NCBI GenBank assembly: GCA_022578965.1
Contig: MU400687.1
Location: 22,492-86,491, forward strand
Length of the DNA stretch: 64,000 nt
DNA from: Xylaria sp. FL1777
Taxonomy: Eukaryota > Ascomycota > Sordariomycetes > Xylariales > Xylariaceae
Direction: 5' to 3'
This document shows positions 1 through 12,108 of this stretch, one piece after another (the stretch's first letter is position 1; every line of letters begins with the position of its first letter). The notes under the pieces were generated by a model, which saw nothing but the letters and a program-made list of their open reading frames with translations, ran no database searches and was not told where the DNA came from. The position numbers were made by a program, and so were the translations under genes.

Positions 1-912
1 TAGGCCTGCCATGTGTATAAAGTAAAAATAGAGCTGTTTTGATAAAAGTGGGAGAATTGAAAGTAAAGGTAATGATCCAGCGAGCTTAAGGCTCGACCTG
101 ATAGAGAAGGCAAACGCGCCCGCGAGATGGGAATAGTCTCGTGTTGATGGGCAGATGTAGATCGAGCAGAATGGGGAACCAGAAGCAGGCAGTTGTGAAG
201 CTTCTTATAACAACTCATGGTGGAAAGGGAACAATATTGATTTCAGGGACGACCAATATTGAAGCTATGGTCTCTAGCCCTAGCTATCGAATGAAGACCC
301 CTTGATAGGTATCTAGGGCAAGGCATAGACTAACAGTTACCTTATTGAAACCTACGCACTGAGACTATTAGCAACTCTGACCCTTTTTGGTCTTCCCTGA
401 GAAGGAGATGTTACAACTATCATTTCGGAACCTTTGAGAGAATACGGAAGACGACGTGATAAGACGGGACTATAGGACTTACGCCTAATTATGTGAGCAA
501 AACTGTTCCAAGACAATTGTCTCACGATGGTAACTAATCATACAACCCTTTTCAGCATAGGGACAAGTGAAGGGCACAAATTTGAGACTGGTGTATGCCA
601 GGAATGTACAAGTGATGATGGATTCAATTCGTCTGGTGGCCAGTCAAGTGATATTAGGCCTCCTCGACTGCCTAGCTCATGTGTAAAACGGCGCAGTCAC
701 CGATACGAAGCAAGCCAACAACTCCATAATGTGCTCATTGAGACCGATACACCGCGCCCAACCTATCATATGCTATGTGTTCCCAATCAGCAGCCTTGAA
801 ACTGCACAGCTGCGTCAAACTCCAGTTAACCGTATTGTCACATCTTGCACAATTCAAATTTGTGCAAGATATACCTATACACGAATCTTAGATAAAAGGG
901 TTACAGCGCGGT
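1..912. other. intergenic, no gene seen
   Basis: No supportable gene. The only open frames (527-799 and 729-932, +) are short, have no recognisable motif and lie 3' of the kinase gene. The right-hand part probably contains the kinase 3' UTR and polyadenylation region. Confidence 0.5.
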
Positions 913-3439
913 CTAAAATCCGCCAACGCTAGCGGCAGGTTTATTCGCCCTCCGTCCCAATAATGTTGCGCCGTCTAGATTTAGTTCAAATGCTCCTCGT
1001 TGCTGATTACGATCGCGAACTTGTTGGCGAGCCGCCTGGGTGACAGCAGCACTATGTTGGCCATAACCTCGCGCTTCTCGATCTCTTTGTCGAGCACGCT
1101 CGCGACCACGTTCTTGGTCCCTACCCAGATTCGTGTTGCGCATGCTTTGTTCTAGTTGCTGATCATCAGACTTGGGGGGAGGCTGAGCTTCGGTCTTGGG
1201 CTCCTCATCTGAAGATTCTTCGCTGAGATTAGTTAAACGAGATGGGCCGCCAGCTTTAGGCCCCACTTGTTTCCTCCGTTTCGCTTCTTCTTCTTGTCGG
1301 TGGACAGAATATCCAACATCGAAGATCTCACGCAAGTTCACCGCACCAGGGGATCGGAAATCCATACGTCTTTCGCCATCTATAAACTTTGAAGCGTCAA
1401 AGGCACGAAGACGTTCGGGGTCCTGTAGCTTCTTTTCGTCGCGAGGTGCGGGGATAGGCCCTTGAATCCATGGATGGCTCAAAAATTCTCTGATGGTGTA
1501 ACGCTTGTCGGGATCAACAGTCAATAGATGGCTGATAAGGTCCTGGGCGGATTTTGAAATGTCATCCCACCATGGAGAAAGAAAAGTGAATTGGCCCTTG
1601 GCGACCTTTTCCGTCAATACCTCAATACTCTCGTCATAAAACGGAGGGAAACCGCAGAGTAACGTATAGAGCACACAGCCCAAAGCCCACATGTCAACTG
1701 ACTTAGAATATCTCTCATCCTTGACTATTTCCGGGGCAGTGTAACCAACGGTGCCGCATGGAGTCATTGTCTGTTTGTCCCACACGATCTTTGATAAACC
1801 GAAGTCAGCGATCTTAATCTGGCCAATTCCGCCAGCCCCGGCGCCAGGAATGAATTCGCCTTCATCAACTTTGTCTTCATCGCCAGGCTGTTTTGGTTTC
1901 GGGGTTTTTGACGGCACAAAGGGAATTGGGCGGAAGAGGATATTTTCTGGTTTAATGTCTCTGTGGTCAAGTTAGTAATTGATTTAATTGGGAATTGTGA
2001 AGATGCATGATTGTTGTCAGCATCAGCTATAATTCCTCATGCTAAGTACCCTGACGCGACACTAGCAGGGTACAAATATGCTTAATCAAGACTACTTGCC
2101 GGTGAACGACACCCATATCCTCGTGTAGATATTCGAGAGCCTTGGCCACTTGCGTAATGACATGCCTCGAGAGATCTTCGCTGAAATATGTCAGGCGGAC
2201 AATCTGGTGGAACAGTTCACCACCAGGTGCAAGTTCGAGCACAATGTAGTAGTACTGTCGGGACTCAGAAAAGTCGACAAGCTTAACAATATTAGGATGA
2301 TCGAGCTGGCGCATAATCTGCACCTCCTTCAGGATATTTGCTCTCTATTCAACGAATTAGCTACTGGATCTAATGGCAGGATTTAGGTCTGTTTGGAAAC
2401 ACAACAAAACCAATATACGCCGGAGTGGTAAGAAACGGCGATGCGAACAAGCAGTACAGAGGACCACGAGTGGAGATTTTGACAAAAGAGAGATAGTTTT
2501 CGCACCTCGACAGCTTTCGGAACCTTCTTAAAATCCGGATGTAAATGTTTCTGGCCCTGTGTGACGGCCCCCATGTTGGTAACGAAGACGAGATTGAGAA
2601 AACAGCGACAGTCGAACAAAGAAAATTATAGTTGCCCGAGAGAAGCGGAAAATCAACTGCGAAGAAAACTAACCTGCATGTTGTTCATTTCGAATTTTCG
2701 GACGACCTTAATGGCAACTTCGCCGGCGCTTCCTTGACGATCCTTAGCGCGGTATACATTGCTGAAGGCACCGTCTCCCATCTTCTCTACCAATTCCCAC
2801 CGTTCTAGGCCGGGATATTTGGGAAACCTTGATCGGCTCTCATTTTCTTCCCGAATGATCTGGGCCAAATGCGGATCAGGAGTCTTTTTACTCTTAGAGT
2901 TTGAAGATGATGCACTCTGGTTCGCTTCAGCGTGGTGAGCAGCTACGCCATCGGCTTGAGCGACGCGGTTCTGATTATCAGCGGGGTGAGCAGTGTAGGC
3001 GTTGGGTAGTGGGAGATTTTTTTCATCACCGACAACCGGGCCAGGTTCTGAAGGGTTCGCCATGGCCTTGTGCGCAGCGGGTGGAGGAGATAGGTCTTGT
3101 TTCTTCGCAGAGTCGCTGTAATTCGCTCTGGCCTGCTTGCCTATTTGAGGAACAAGTCAAATGATGTCAGTGTGCCAGGGCAAACACAAAGCCGGGGGGG
3201 ACTGCAGATCCACAGCCAGATACGGCAACATGGCGTGGATCACAGAATTAATATTAAAATGACGAGCAACAGGGAAACAGACAGAATGTCTAGGGTATCA
3301 AAACAACATGAAGAGGGAAAGAGAGGCAAACAGAGGCCAGCAGACGGAGGAGACGAGCCGCAAAAAATAGGGGAGGATAATAAGAAATAGCGGGCATACC
3401 ATGGCGAATGAAGTTCTTTAACTGCTGAATGGTAGACAT
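913..3439 (-). CDS. srk1: Srk1/Rck2-type CAMK-family MAPK-activated protein kinase
   Basis: Serine/threonine kinase of the Rck2/Srk1 group; in yeasts these act downstream of the Hog1/Sty1 stress MAPK. Five exons rebuilt: 3439-3400, 3140-2674, 2556-2506, 2344-2100, 1960-913, giving 616 aa in one closed frame. The N-terminus MSTIQQLKNFIRHGKQA only appears after splicing the 40-nt first exon. The kinase domain starts near residue 128: glycine loop GDGAFS (135-140), VAIK lysine K158, HRDIKPEN at 267-274 (created by the exon 4/5 junction), DFG, then TPCGTVGYTAPE as activation segment. A Pro/acidic insert (about residues 284-308) sits between HRD and DFG. The basic, Gln/Arg-rich tail follows the catalytic domain. 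The 1961-2099 intron has a GC donor (GCAAGT). Family assignment is strong; pathway role is from known homologues. Confidence 0.93.
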
Positions 3440-6400
3440 GGTTGGTGTCTGTGGTGGTAGCGCTGTGTAGGGGACGTCACCAGAGGGGCGGGTGCCAAGC
3501 ACGGGCGCTCTCGGGCGGTTGATGGCAAATAAGGTTACGTTGAGACGTCACCAGGTGCAACAGCAGGCGGGCCACTGAGGCTCAAGTGATGCAGAGATGC
3601 ACAGAGGCAGCTCCGTCGCCTGTGCTCTGCGAGACGGTAGCGCGTTGCAGGGAGCAAGAATCACGAGCCCACACGGAGGGAAGCTGCAGCACGAGCAGCC
3701 AGCCGCCCAGGCAGTTTGTTGTCTTGTCTGGTCTTGTCTGGTCTTATCTAGCTCTTGTCTTGACTTGACTCGCTTCGTCCTGTCGCTATCCGGCGGCGAC
3801 CTGGGATGTCGAAGCAAGATGTGGCTGTGGCTTGATGGCCCGGGAGAAGCTGATCGAGAGCCCTGTACGGCGTACGACGAGATAAACTTTCCCCTTGTTG
3901 TAACCCAAATGAGGCAGTGATAGGGCACCTGTATGTAGTAACCCGGGAGCCGATGGGCTGGTGGGCTGGTGGGTTTGGTAGGCTTGTGCGCTGAGGTGAG
4001 TTGGAGCTATCGTGTTGGAGAGGAAACTCAAATACTAGGCAGGCATTCAACACGTTTATTTATTGAGCTAGGGGAAGGTGTGTGTATTGAGAGAAGAAGA
4101 AGAACACGACGACGACGCAGAACGTGAAAGAAAATAAGATTCTATGAGGACAAAATCAAGTCTGCCTGACGCTGGATCGTCGCTCTTTGACGAAGGGGGG
4201 GCGCTTTAAGATTAGAAATCGAGAGTAAAAGAAGAGAGGAAGCAGGGAAAAGTGACGGTGCCGTGCATTGGGGAAGGGATGGTATACTTGGGGGGCTCCA
4301 GTTGGCTGGTACTGGGCTGTTCGGGCGAGTTTAGGTGATGATGTAGTGCTTTTCAGGGCATGCATCCCTGGACATTAGGCGTATTTGGGTGGGTGCCTTA
4401 GGTCATACAACCGTACTTTTAAGGGATCTCAGGATGGTCTAGGCCTGCCTGGCACATCTGGCATCACAGCCTCCAATCAGCGCAAATCAACCACGGCGAT
4501 TCAGAAGCACCTATGGGAGTAGTCAGGTAATTCTCAGCTTGCCATAGCCTGAAATTCGATATACATACCTAGGTAGATACCTACATATACCAGTATCAGG
4601 CAAATTTTCAGAGGGAATGGCCGTGACCTATGAGTCACGACCCCTAGCTACCTACATAAGATCTTGGCCTTCAGAGACCGATACTAGAAGAGCTGTCCAG
4701 GTACCTACCGAGAAAACACGACGAAGAGGGCGGAATGACCTCACAGCGCCAATACGAACGGTCCAAAGCGTTATTCTCAAGCCGACCCTCTTGAAGCAGT
4801 TACGCACCTACTTACGCATAGGGACGACTCCTTGGCAGCTTCGGTGGGCGACAGATCGACTCTGCACCACTCAAATACCTACCTATCGTCACATCATGAA
4901 CAAGGCATCATCAATAACCATATGCAAAGCTTGGCTCTCAACCCTAAGCCTATGGAACTCTACCTGCTTTCTGCTACTACATAACCTCGAAACACTATGC
5001 TAGATACGTGAATGCACCTGGACCGTTATGGGCATCATGTTTCAGGACGCTTGTACGAAAATGACGTAAATAGTAGCAGAGGCATTGGGCGCTCTGCTGG
5101 TTTCGGCAGGACATACGTATACTAAGTATAGAGGCCACACAATAGGTACCTAATCACAGCACAGAGATAATATACGGTAGATAATATACCGGCAAGATGC
5201 GTACCTTACGTAAGTAAGTAGTTCTTACGCCTCCCCCGTCTACTACTACCTACTATATAAGATAGTACGGTAATGACTACATCATATTCTGATCGTAGAG
5301 CGATCGAATCATTTGATGGCAATAAATTAATCGACGATGCTCACTACGCTCTTCGATAGCGTGCCGGTCTCTGATTTGCAAAAACACCGGTTTTTTGCTT
5401 GTAAGTTGTCGATAGGGCAGAATAGGAATTAACCAATGCGACTCGCATATCACATTCGGTACCCCCAAGTCATCAACACCGGCCGCCCTTCCCCAGTTGA
5501 GGTACGCAGGGCCGGGATAGTACGGTCGAAAATGGCAATTGACGGCTACAGCTCGGCTAGTGTGGAAAATGCCATCACAGATGCCCTCGACGGAAAATAA
5601 ACAAACAAACAAACAAATAAATCGCCCTCTCAGAGCCCAGAGTTCTGCCCAGAGCCTAGAGCCCGGCGAACCGAAATGACATGCGATTCCGATGCGACAA
5701 CGCAAATGCAACGGCGAAAATGCTACCTCCACCGCACTAGCGCCGTGCTAGACCCATCCGAAAGGGCGGGATCCCATGACTGTCTCGTTAGCGCGGAGAC
5801 CATCTGGGATAATGACGTATCCCTACGTGCCCCTACGTCATCATCCCTGACGCCACAACTGGACCCTTGAAGTTCATTTGCTGGTTGCGTCTCCAGCCCA
5901 TGGCGAGATTAACTTTTTGAGATGCGCCAGTCTGGAGCCGGGTTTGGTCTGCACCGTCTGCACCAACAACAGTTAAGCGCGACAATCCCACTACCTATAT
6001 GTAGATATGATCATGACCTCGCCTAGATCCCTTCGTCTATCTACATAGGTAAGCAGACTTCATCGTGGTCAAGCATCAAGTATCAAGCCAAGAGATAGTG
6101 GTCTGAGAAAAACTTCTACTTAGTTCAAAGACTCGTATGTCAGGCATTCCTGCCATAGACCATCCCACGCTACGGATGGAGATGTGGACTAGGTTCTTGG
6201 CGTCGGCACGACAATGCCGTGAAAGTACTTGTTGGGAGCAGTTGTGGAATGGCGTCCAGGTTCTGTTGAGCAATACCGCCAAACCGCCCGTAGTATTTGC
6301 TACCCAGCATTCGAAGAAACGATGCTACGGTAGGCAATCCTCTCAGGTAGGAGATAAGCTACCTGGCCAGAGAAACCCAATAACCTTCGCCGCTTAACAA

Positions 6401-7952
6401 TCATCGCTTAGTGTACGCAGTATGTATACTAGACGACTCCGCGACAAGGGCAAAGTTACCTACTTCTTGCGTCTTAATATCGTACGATTCTCCCAGTCGG
6501 ATTTTAGACGGACTTGTTGGCGAAGTGGTGAACCGAGGGTAGTAACAGGCCAGGAATGTTGCTAGTCGGAACGACATAAAGTCTAGCAAACAGCTTCTAC
6601 TTTTCTACTATATTGTGAACGCGAGGCGTTTGCGTGTTGCAACGGGTTATAACTCTACACAGCTGTTTTAGACATCAAAGCATGCGATTCAAGCTTTACC
6701 TTGCGTCATGCCCATCAATGACGCAGCGCTGGGGATTTGCAGTAATTTTGGGTGCCAGATTCCCGACAATTCGTAATCCCCTTTACACTACACTACACAG
6801 GTACAGGGCTATTACTGTAGATCCTTACCGACAGGTCTACCAATCGTATACTATGCTATATCCAGCTTGCCAAGCTAATGCTCATGCATAGATTATCGTC
6901 GTTCTCTGGCACATTTAATCAACGTGCCGGTTCGAGCTAGCAAATAGGCAATACCTCCGAGCATGTGCTGCAATGAACTCCCTGCATGGATCGATAGACG
7001 GGTATTCGCGAGCAGCAAACCAAATTTGCCTTAGTCGGTACGTCACTGCATTCGTTAACACCGAGGGAAGACAAATTATTGTCGAGACGTCCTTAAGTAC
7101 CTTACTTATTCTGACCAATAGGCTAAACTGTAGCGAGTATTGTCTCTGGAAAGTATGCCAGTAACTAATGAAGTACCTCTGCTAGGTACATACAGTAAGT
7201 AGTAGTTCACAGATGAAAGAGGATCTACATACTTACGCAGTATGAAGCTATGATTGTTAGCTCTACACGTACATACAGTTTTTTGTGAGTCCACTAGCAT
7301 ACATATCCACGTCCTAGTCAGGGCCAAGCTCCGTTAGTTTAGGATCCCAGAGGCCGGGGAAACTGCGTGTGTCGAGTTGGTAACGTTTCCCATCAATCCT
7401 TTTTTTTTTCTTCAAGCAAAAGGGACCAAAAAGGCTGTAAATAAGTACAATAAACCTATAGCTAGCATTCCACAAAAGCAAGCTTCTTTCGCTACTACAC
7501 TTCTGACGTCCTCGCTTGTACCTTGCATGTGGGCTGAAAATCAAAGCCGTTCTGGTAAGGTGGCCTCTACGAGTTGCAACTTTGGCTTTGAATGCTTACA
7601 TAGTCTGGATTTAATACTTGGATAGACCTAGATATAAACGAGCTAAAGCGAATACCAATAGCGCTGTTAGGAATCGAACCCAGCATACATAACTAGGTTG
7701 AACAAACCATTCACTTGTGACTTCAGTTCATCAAACTCAAAAGCGCGACTTGTGTGGCACTCCTCATGTGATATTCCGTAGTATTACGGTGTAGCCCGCG
7801 CTGCGACCCGAGAAAGCACCTTGAGCTACACCAGGCATACAAACCAGGCAAGTGCGCACGCCTGAATATCAAGTCTACTACTATACACATGCGTAGGTAG
7901 ACTCTTCAAACTATTAGACTGCAGCGACTACCTACCTACTTATAATACGTAC
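3440..7952. other. intergenic: kinase promoter/leader, then a gene-poor spacer
   Basis: The first 900 bases or so upstream of the kinase are rich in long pyrimidine runs on the gene strand, consistent with a fungal promoter and 5' leader, and include a short tandem CTTGTCTGGT-like repeat near 3714-3750. The rest (4.4-7.95 kb) is full of TACCTA/TAGGTA words and has no coding frame I can defend. An AAAC tetranucleotide run lies at about 5599-5620. Confidence 0.55.
5599..5620. repeat. AAAC tetranucleotide microsatellite
   Basis: About five consecutive AAAC/ACAA units in intergenic DNA, continuing into AAAT. Simple-sequence repeat, no coding context. Confidence 0.8.
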
Positions 7953-10061
7953 TTATAGCCAAACAAGCACGGCCTCGCTGCTCGCAACCGCAACACTAGC
8001 GACGCCGCCCTCGACAGCGATGGTCTCAGTATCGAGCCGCACATCCTTGACCTCGGTGCCCAAGCTCGCATACGTCCACTGGCTGCCGCCGTACGTGATG
8101 GAGTCGGCGGCTGCGCCGGCACCCGTCGGTGAGTTCAGGTGGTACACCGTGACCTGTGCGACGTCGTCGGGGACTTCGAAATCCAGCGTCACGCTGCCGC
8201 GCGCCCCGGTCGACGACGTCTGGTTCCAGTACTCCATGTTCACGGCGGCGATGCGCTTCGGCACGCCGTCCTCGTAGGCCGCGTACGCTGCAGCGTTGCT
8301 GGCGTCAACTGATAGCTGCGAGACTTGCGTTTTCCCCGAGGTGCCCTGTTGTGTGTTGATATACGTGCTGCCGATTTCCTTTTCCCCCTAATCACTAAAA
8401 GGGAGAGAATGAGGAAGTTGACTTACTGTGAGAATGTTAGTTTACGCCCGGGAAAATGCCTGTCAAACAATGAGGTGAGGGATAGGCCTTTGTCACATAC
8501 CTATGAAATCCGCCAGGAAGGGCTGCGAGTAGTAGTTCGAGAACACTTGTGCCGGGAGTCCTGCGCTTGTGACGGGGAGCCACAGGTTGTAACCCGCATC
8601 TTTTCAACAGCGTAAAAAGTTAGCATCTAGATATCTCTAACTATCTCGTAGACATATAGAACTACGTAGCTTCCCAAACTATGCTAATAGCTTAAATAGG
8701 GGTACCGTGTTTCTTTTCACGATCGGCAAAAGGGCAGGCGAGGATTAATATTACTTACGCATGATCTGCTGGTAATTGATACGCGCAATGCCGATGACCA
8801 TGCTATAGAGGTAGAAATCAACTTGCCATAGGGCAGAACCTAGACGTGCCTGATACTCATATCTAAATATTTTAATAAACAAATATGAACTAATATTCAA
8901 GCGTGTTGTGCCATACGTACGTATTGGTAGGTTGCAGCGAATTCCCAACTTCGGATAACACTATAGAATTCGAAGTCAGTAACCAGCATGCCGGGTATGA
9001 TCAACAAATGCCACAAGAGCGTAGAAATTACGTGAGACATAACTCAATCCATATATGACCCTCTATGGTCCCAAATATAACAAAGAAACGAATGGCTTTG
9101 AGAATTCCTCACCGAACGATATCTCGGGCTGGTTAGCGCGCAACCAGTCGATGCGCACCTTGAAGGCGTCGAGATTGGTATGCGTCAGCGTGATGTTCAT
9201 CAGCACGCTACCGAGCGTGGCCGCCGTCCCCGCGTTTCCCTGGTAGTAATGGCCCGCAACCTCCTTGATGACGCCGTCGGTGTCGATGCCGAGGTCGAAG
9301 CACGTGTCCACTGGGAATATGTCCTTATGAGACGAGGCGATGTCGAAAGCGGAGAAGACACGCCCGGACGGCACGCCAGGCACGGCGTCCTGAATCGCCG
9401 ACACGTATTTCGTCCAGTTCCCGACGTATGTCTCGCTATCGAGGGTTCCTTGGTAATTCGGAGGCTGAAGCGGTATTCCGCTGGCACCGGTGAATGTGTT
9501 TGAGTAGAGATCTGGCTCATTTCCGGGCTGGATCGAGAAGATTTGGTCTTCGGCTATCGTATCTAGTGCTGATTGCACCCAAGCAATAGGCTCGCTGATG
9601 TTCGTCGTGGCCATCGGCACTTGAACGATGTACACGGCATCAGGAAAGTTCTTTGCGAGGGTCCAATATGATGGACCAATCGTCGTGTGTCCGATATCCT
9701 GGTAGTTATTCTGTTCGGCCACGGGCAGCGCCGTCTCGGTCTGACCGGGAAGGTATTTCCCATAATCCGGAGACGTCCCCCCTAGACGGATGTTTGGTTT
9801 TCCACCAGTTCTTGAATAGATAGAGTTCATCAAGTTGGTCGAGAAGGTATTGATATTACCCGCATCATCCACCGCATAGCGTGTAAATGAGGCTTGCTCA
9901 AAGGCTAGTCCTAGAAAATCTGGATCTATCTCCGGGGAAGCTTCTGCCGGAACAGTTGCTGGGACCTGGACCGAAAGTGAAGACCTGGGGACAGAAGCTG
10001 TCAGCGCGATGTCTCCGAATGCCAACAATAGCCAGACAGGCTTGAGAGTTTTCCGAAACAT
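7953..10061 (-). CDS. secreted GH79-family glycoside hydrolase (beta-glucuronidase-like)
   Basis: Predicted extracellular retaining glycosidase of family GH79, whose fungal members cleave beta-glucuronides from arabinogalactan or related glycans. Exons: 10061-9113, 8960-8921, 8862-8759, 8599-8501 and about 8323-7953, giving about 520 aa. A signal peptide is visible (MFRKTLKPVWLLLAFGDIAL). IQPGNEPD holds the likely acid/base Glu. Splicing exon 1 to exon 2 creates FVLSEVGNSL, which matches the nucleophile-Glu segment. Exon 3 encodes the ALWQVDFYLYSMVIGIARIN segment typical of the barrel end. The last exon is the beta-sandwich C-terminal domain (VYHLNSPTGA). The last intron is the weak point: donor 8500 (GTATGT) is good, but the acceptor could be near 8324 or an upstream AG with an alternative GTGACA donor. 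Substrate cannot be told from sequence. Confidence 0.88.
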
Positions 10062-12108
10062 GATGAATTAAGGTGGCGAAAGACTGCTCTCCCATATATA
10101 CACGTCATGAAAGCTTCCACCACGTCTTCGGCCCCGGGTTGAGAAAGATAATATGAATCCCAACGAACTTGAACGAGGCCAGATTAGATCCTTTATACAG
10201 AAGCCAGCCATGCCAGGCTCCGAGTAACGGCCTCTGCGCTATGTCCCATCGCATGCCAGATCACGCAATGCCAAGACCAGTGCCGGCGTGGCCACGTCCA
10301 GTACAAGGCTCCTAGAAGGCCCCAGTGGTCACGCTCGCAGCTCGATGCTACTTGGACACCAACGAAGCAGGTCAGAGCAACACGCAGTAAGAGGCTTTCC
10401 CGGTAGTTGGCGCGATGCGATGTCGTGCTTCGAGATGATGCGCCGGACCTCGGGAGCAATGAGCTACGATTGGATCAATCCCAGATCCCACTCACTCACT
10501 CAGTGTGGGGTGCTGTAGAGCTGCCGCTTTGCGTCGTGGCCCCTGTATTCCAGCGATTTCTGTGTTTCCGTCGCGAATGACGGTATATCGGACTTGTAAC
10601 CTAGTCGAGTAGTAGTCATGAAAGCTTCAATGTTTTTGTTATTTACCAGTAGACCAGTCTACTCGGCATTATATGTGTTGCATCTGAGGGAAAGTAGTGC
10701 AGAGGCTGTCGAAACGTCCCCCTGGCTCGACGTGACGAGAGTGGCAGAAGATCGGCGAATGTGCCCATGTAAGTGGTTTACTCGCGACAACATCTTCATC
10801 TACATCTAACAATGTCAGAATACACTAGGAGTATACGTCCTGCGGGGATATTGGTGTCTACTGTCCTATAAAATTTTAGTTTATTTTGTTTCTTATTGTA
10901 TTGTTGAGGGTGGGAGTTCTAGTCTAGTCTATGTATACTGATCTCAGTGATCTCGATTTTCTTGCATTGCTAATAGGAGCTGTAATGGACAAAAGCGGTC
11001 ACGTTACCTGGTAATAGTCTAACAACCTAGGTACCTAGGTAAGTCCGTATTGATAAGTTAGAAATTAATGCGTTTTTAGGGATTATGAGGACATTAAGAC
11101 GAATGCTGTAGGTCTGCTTTCTCCTAAAGAAAGCCATCTTGTCAGTGTATCATTTGTACTGTGTCCGTACATGAGAAAAAGGATTTCTGCATCTTGTGTC
11201 TTTTCATCTTGTCTTAGGTAAGACTCCTACGAACTACCTAGTAACTACATGGGAGAGACGCTCTATTACTAGGGCTAGAATAGCCTATTTTATCCTTTTC
11301 ATGAGATAAGATTCCTGAACAATGTAAGTCAGCCTGCTCTTGAAAAGCAGGGTGTTTTTTTTTTTTTAAAAAAAAAAAAATTACTAAGAACCTACAAGTA
11401 GGTAAAAATGTTTAAGGACTTACCATGATGTCCTATTAAGGTATGTAGTAATTATAGTCCTAGGTAGGTGTATTGGGAGGTAGCAATTACGTACCGGTAG
11501 GTACCTACTTAACCCATCACCTCTGCCGAAATCCAGTCTACGCAGTAAGGCAAATGAGTTAAGGTTGTTCCCCGCGCCCCGGTCCGTAAGCACACTTAAA
11601 CCCCCACATGTAAGTACTTTTTCTAGGTATGTAGGCACCCTAGTTTAGGCCTCCAGAATCCCACTAGGCTGGCACCTAACCTTCAGATACCTACAATTTA
11701 CTTTTTCGTTCCCTTCTTTTTCTCTTACTTGCCTACTTCAGGCTTCGGTTCCTCACAAGAACTGCAAGGTTTTGATCCGTCTACATCAAGCAACTTTATG
11801 TGACTTGCTTTCCCTTCTCTCCCGGCATTCTAACTGTTCTATATGCAGCAACATGAGCCCTCTGTCACGTAAGTTTGGTCCATCTCACTCAAGGTTCCGA
11901 GTTCGCCTTGCTCGCCTTGCGCGGCCACACCCAAATGCATGACCGCCGCCTCTTGGCTAGCTAAGTCTTCGCCTGACACCATTCCCCATTCTCTCTTGAT
12001 TGCTGTCACGCCGTCTGTTGGGTTGATGTGGTTGAAGAATACCGTCAGCATATCAGTCTCTTTCTCCCTCGTCTTCAGATAAATAACCAGCACGTGTAAT
12101 CCGTCGAT
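10062..12108. other. intergenic spacer
   Basis: Promoter side of the GH79 gene (left) and of the 12.1-kb gene (right). No defendable gene. Contains a perfect T13/A13 palindrome (11355-11380) and a TAGGTACCTAGGTA-type word cluster at about 11024-11042. Confidence 0.5.
11355..11380. repeat. perfect T13-A13 palindrome
   Basis: Thirteen T followed directly by thirteen A, a 26-bp perfect inverted repeat without spacer. It could arise from slippage of two poly-A/T tracts or be a poly-A trace of a retroposed element; no flanking duplication was seen. Confidence 0.75.

Noticed and set aside
5277..5732. 151-aa minus-strand frame
   Set aside because: Contains microsatellite-encoded CLFVCLF and no domain or signal; within a gene-poor spacer.
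7660..7760. tRNA-like B box (GGTTCGATTCC) on the minus strand
   Set aside because: The reverse complement of 7670-7680 matches a B box, but the acceptor pairs poorly (5 of 7 at best), no A box fits and the T stem is incomplete. At most a decayed tRNA-like fragment.
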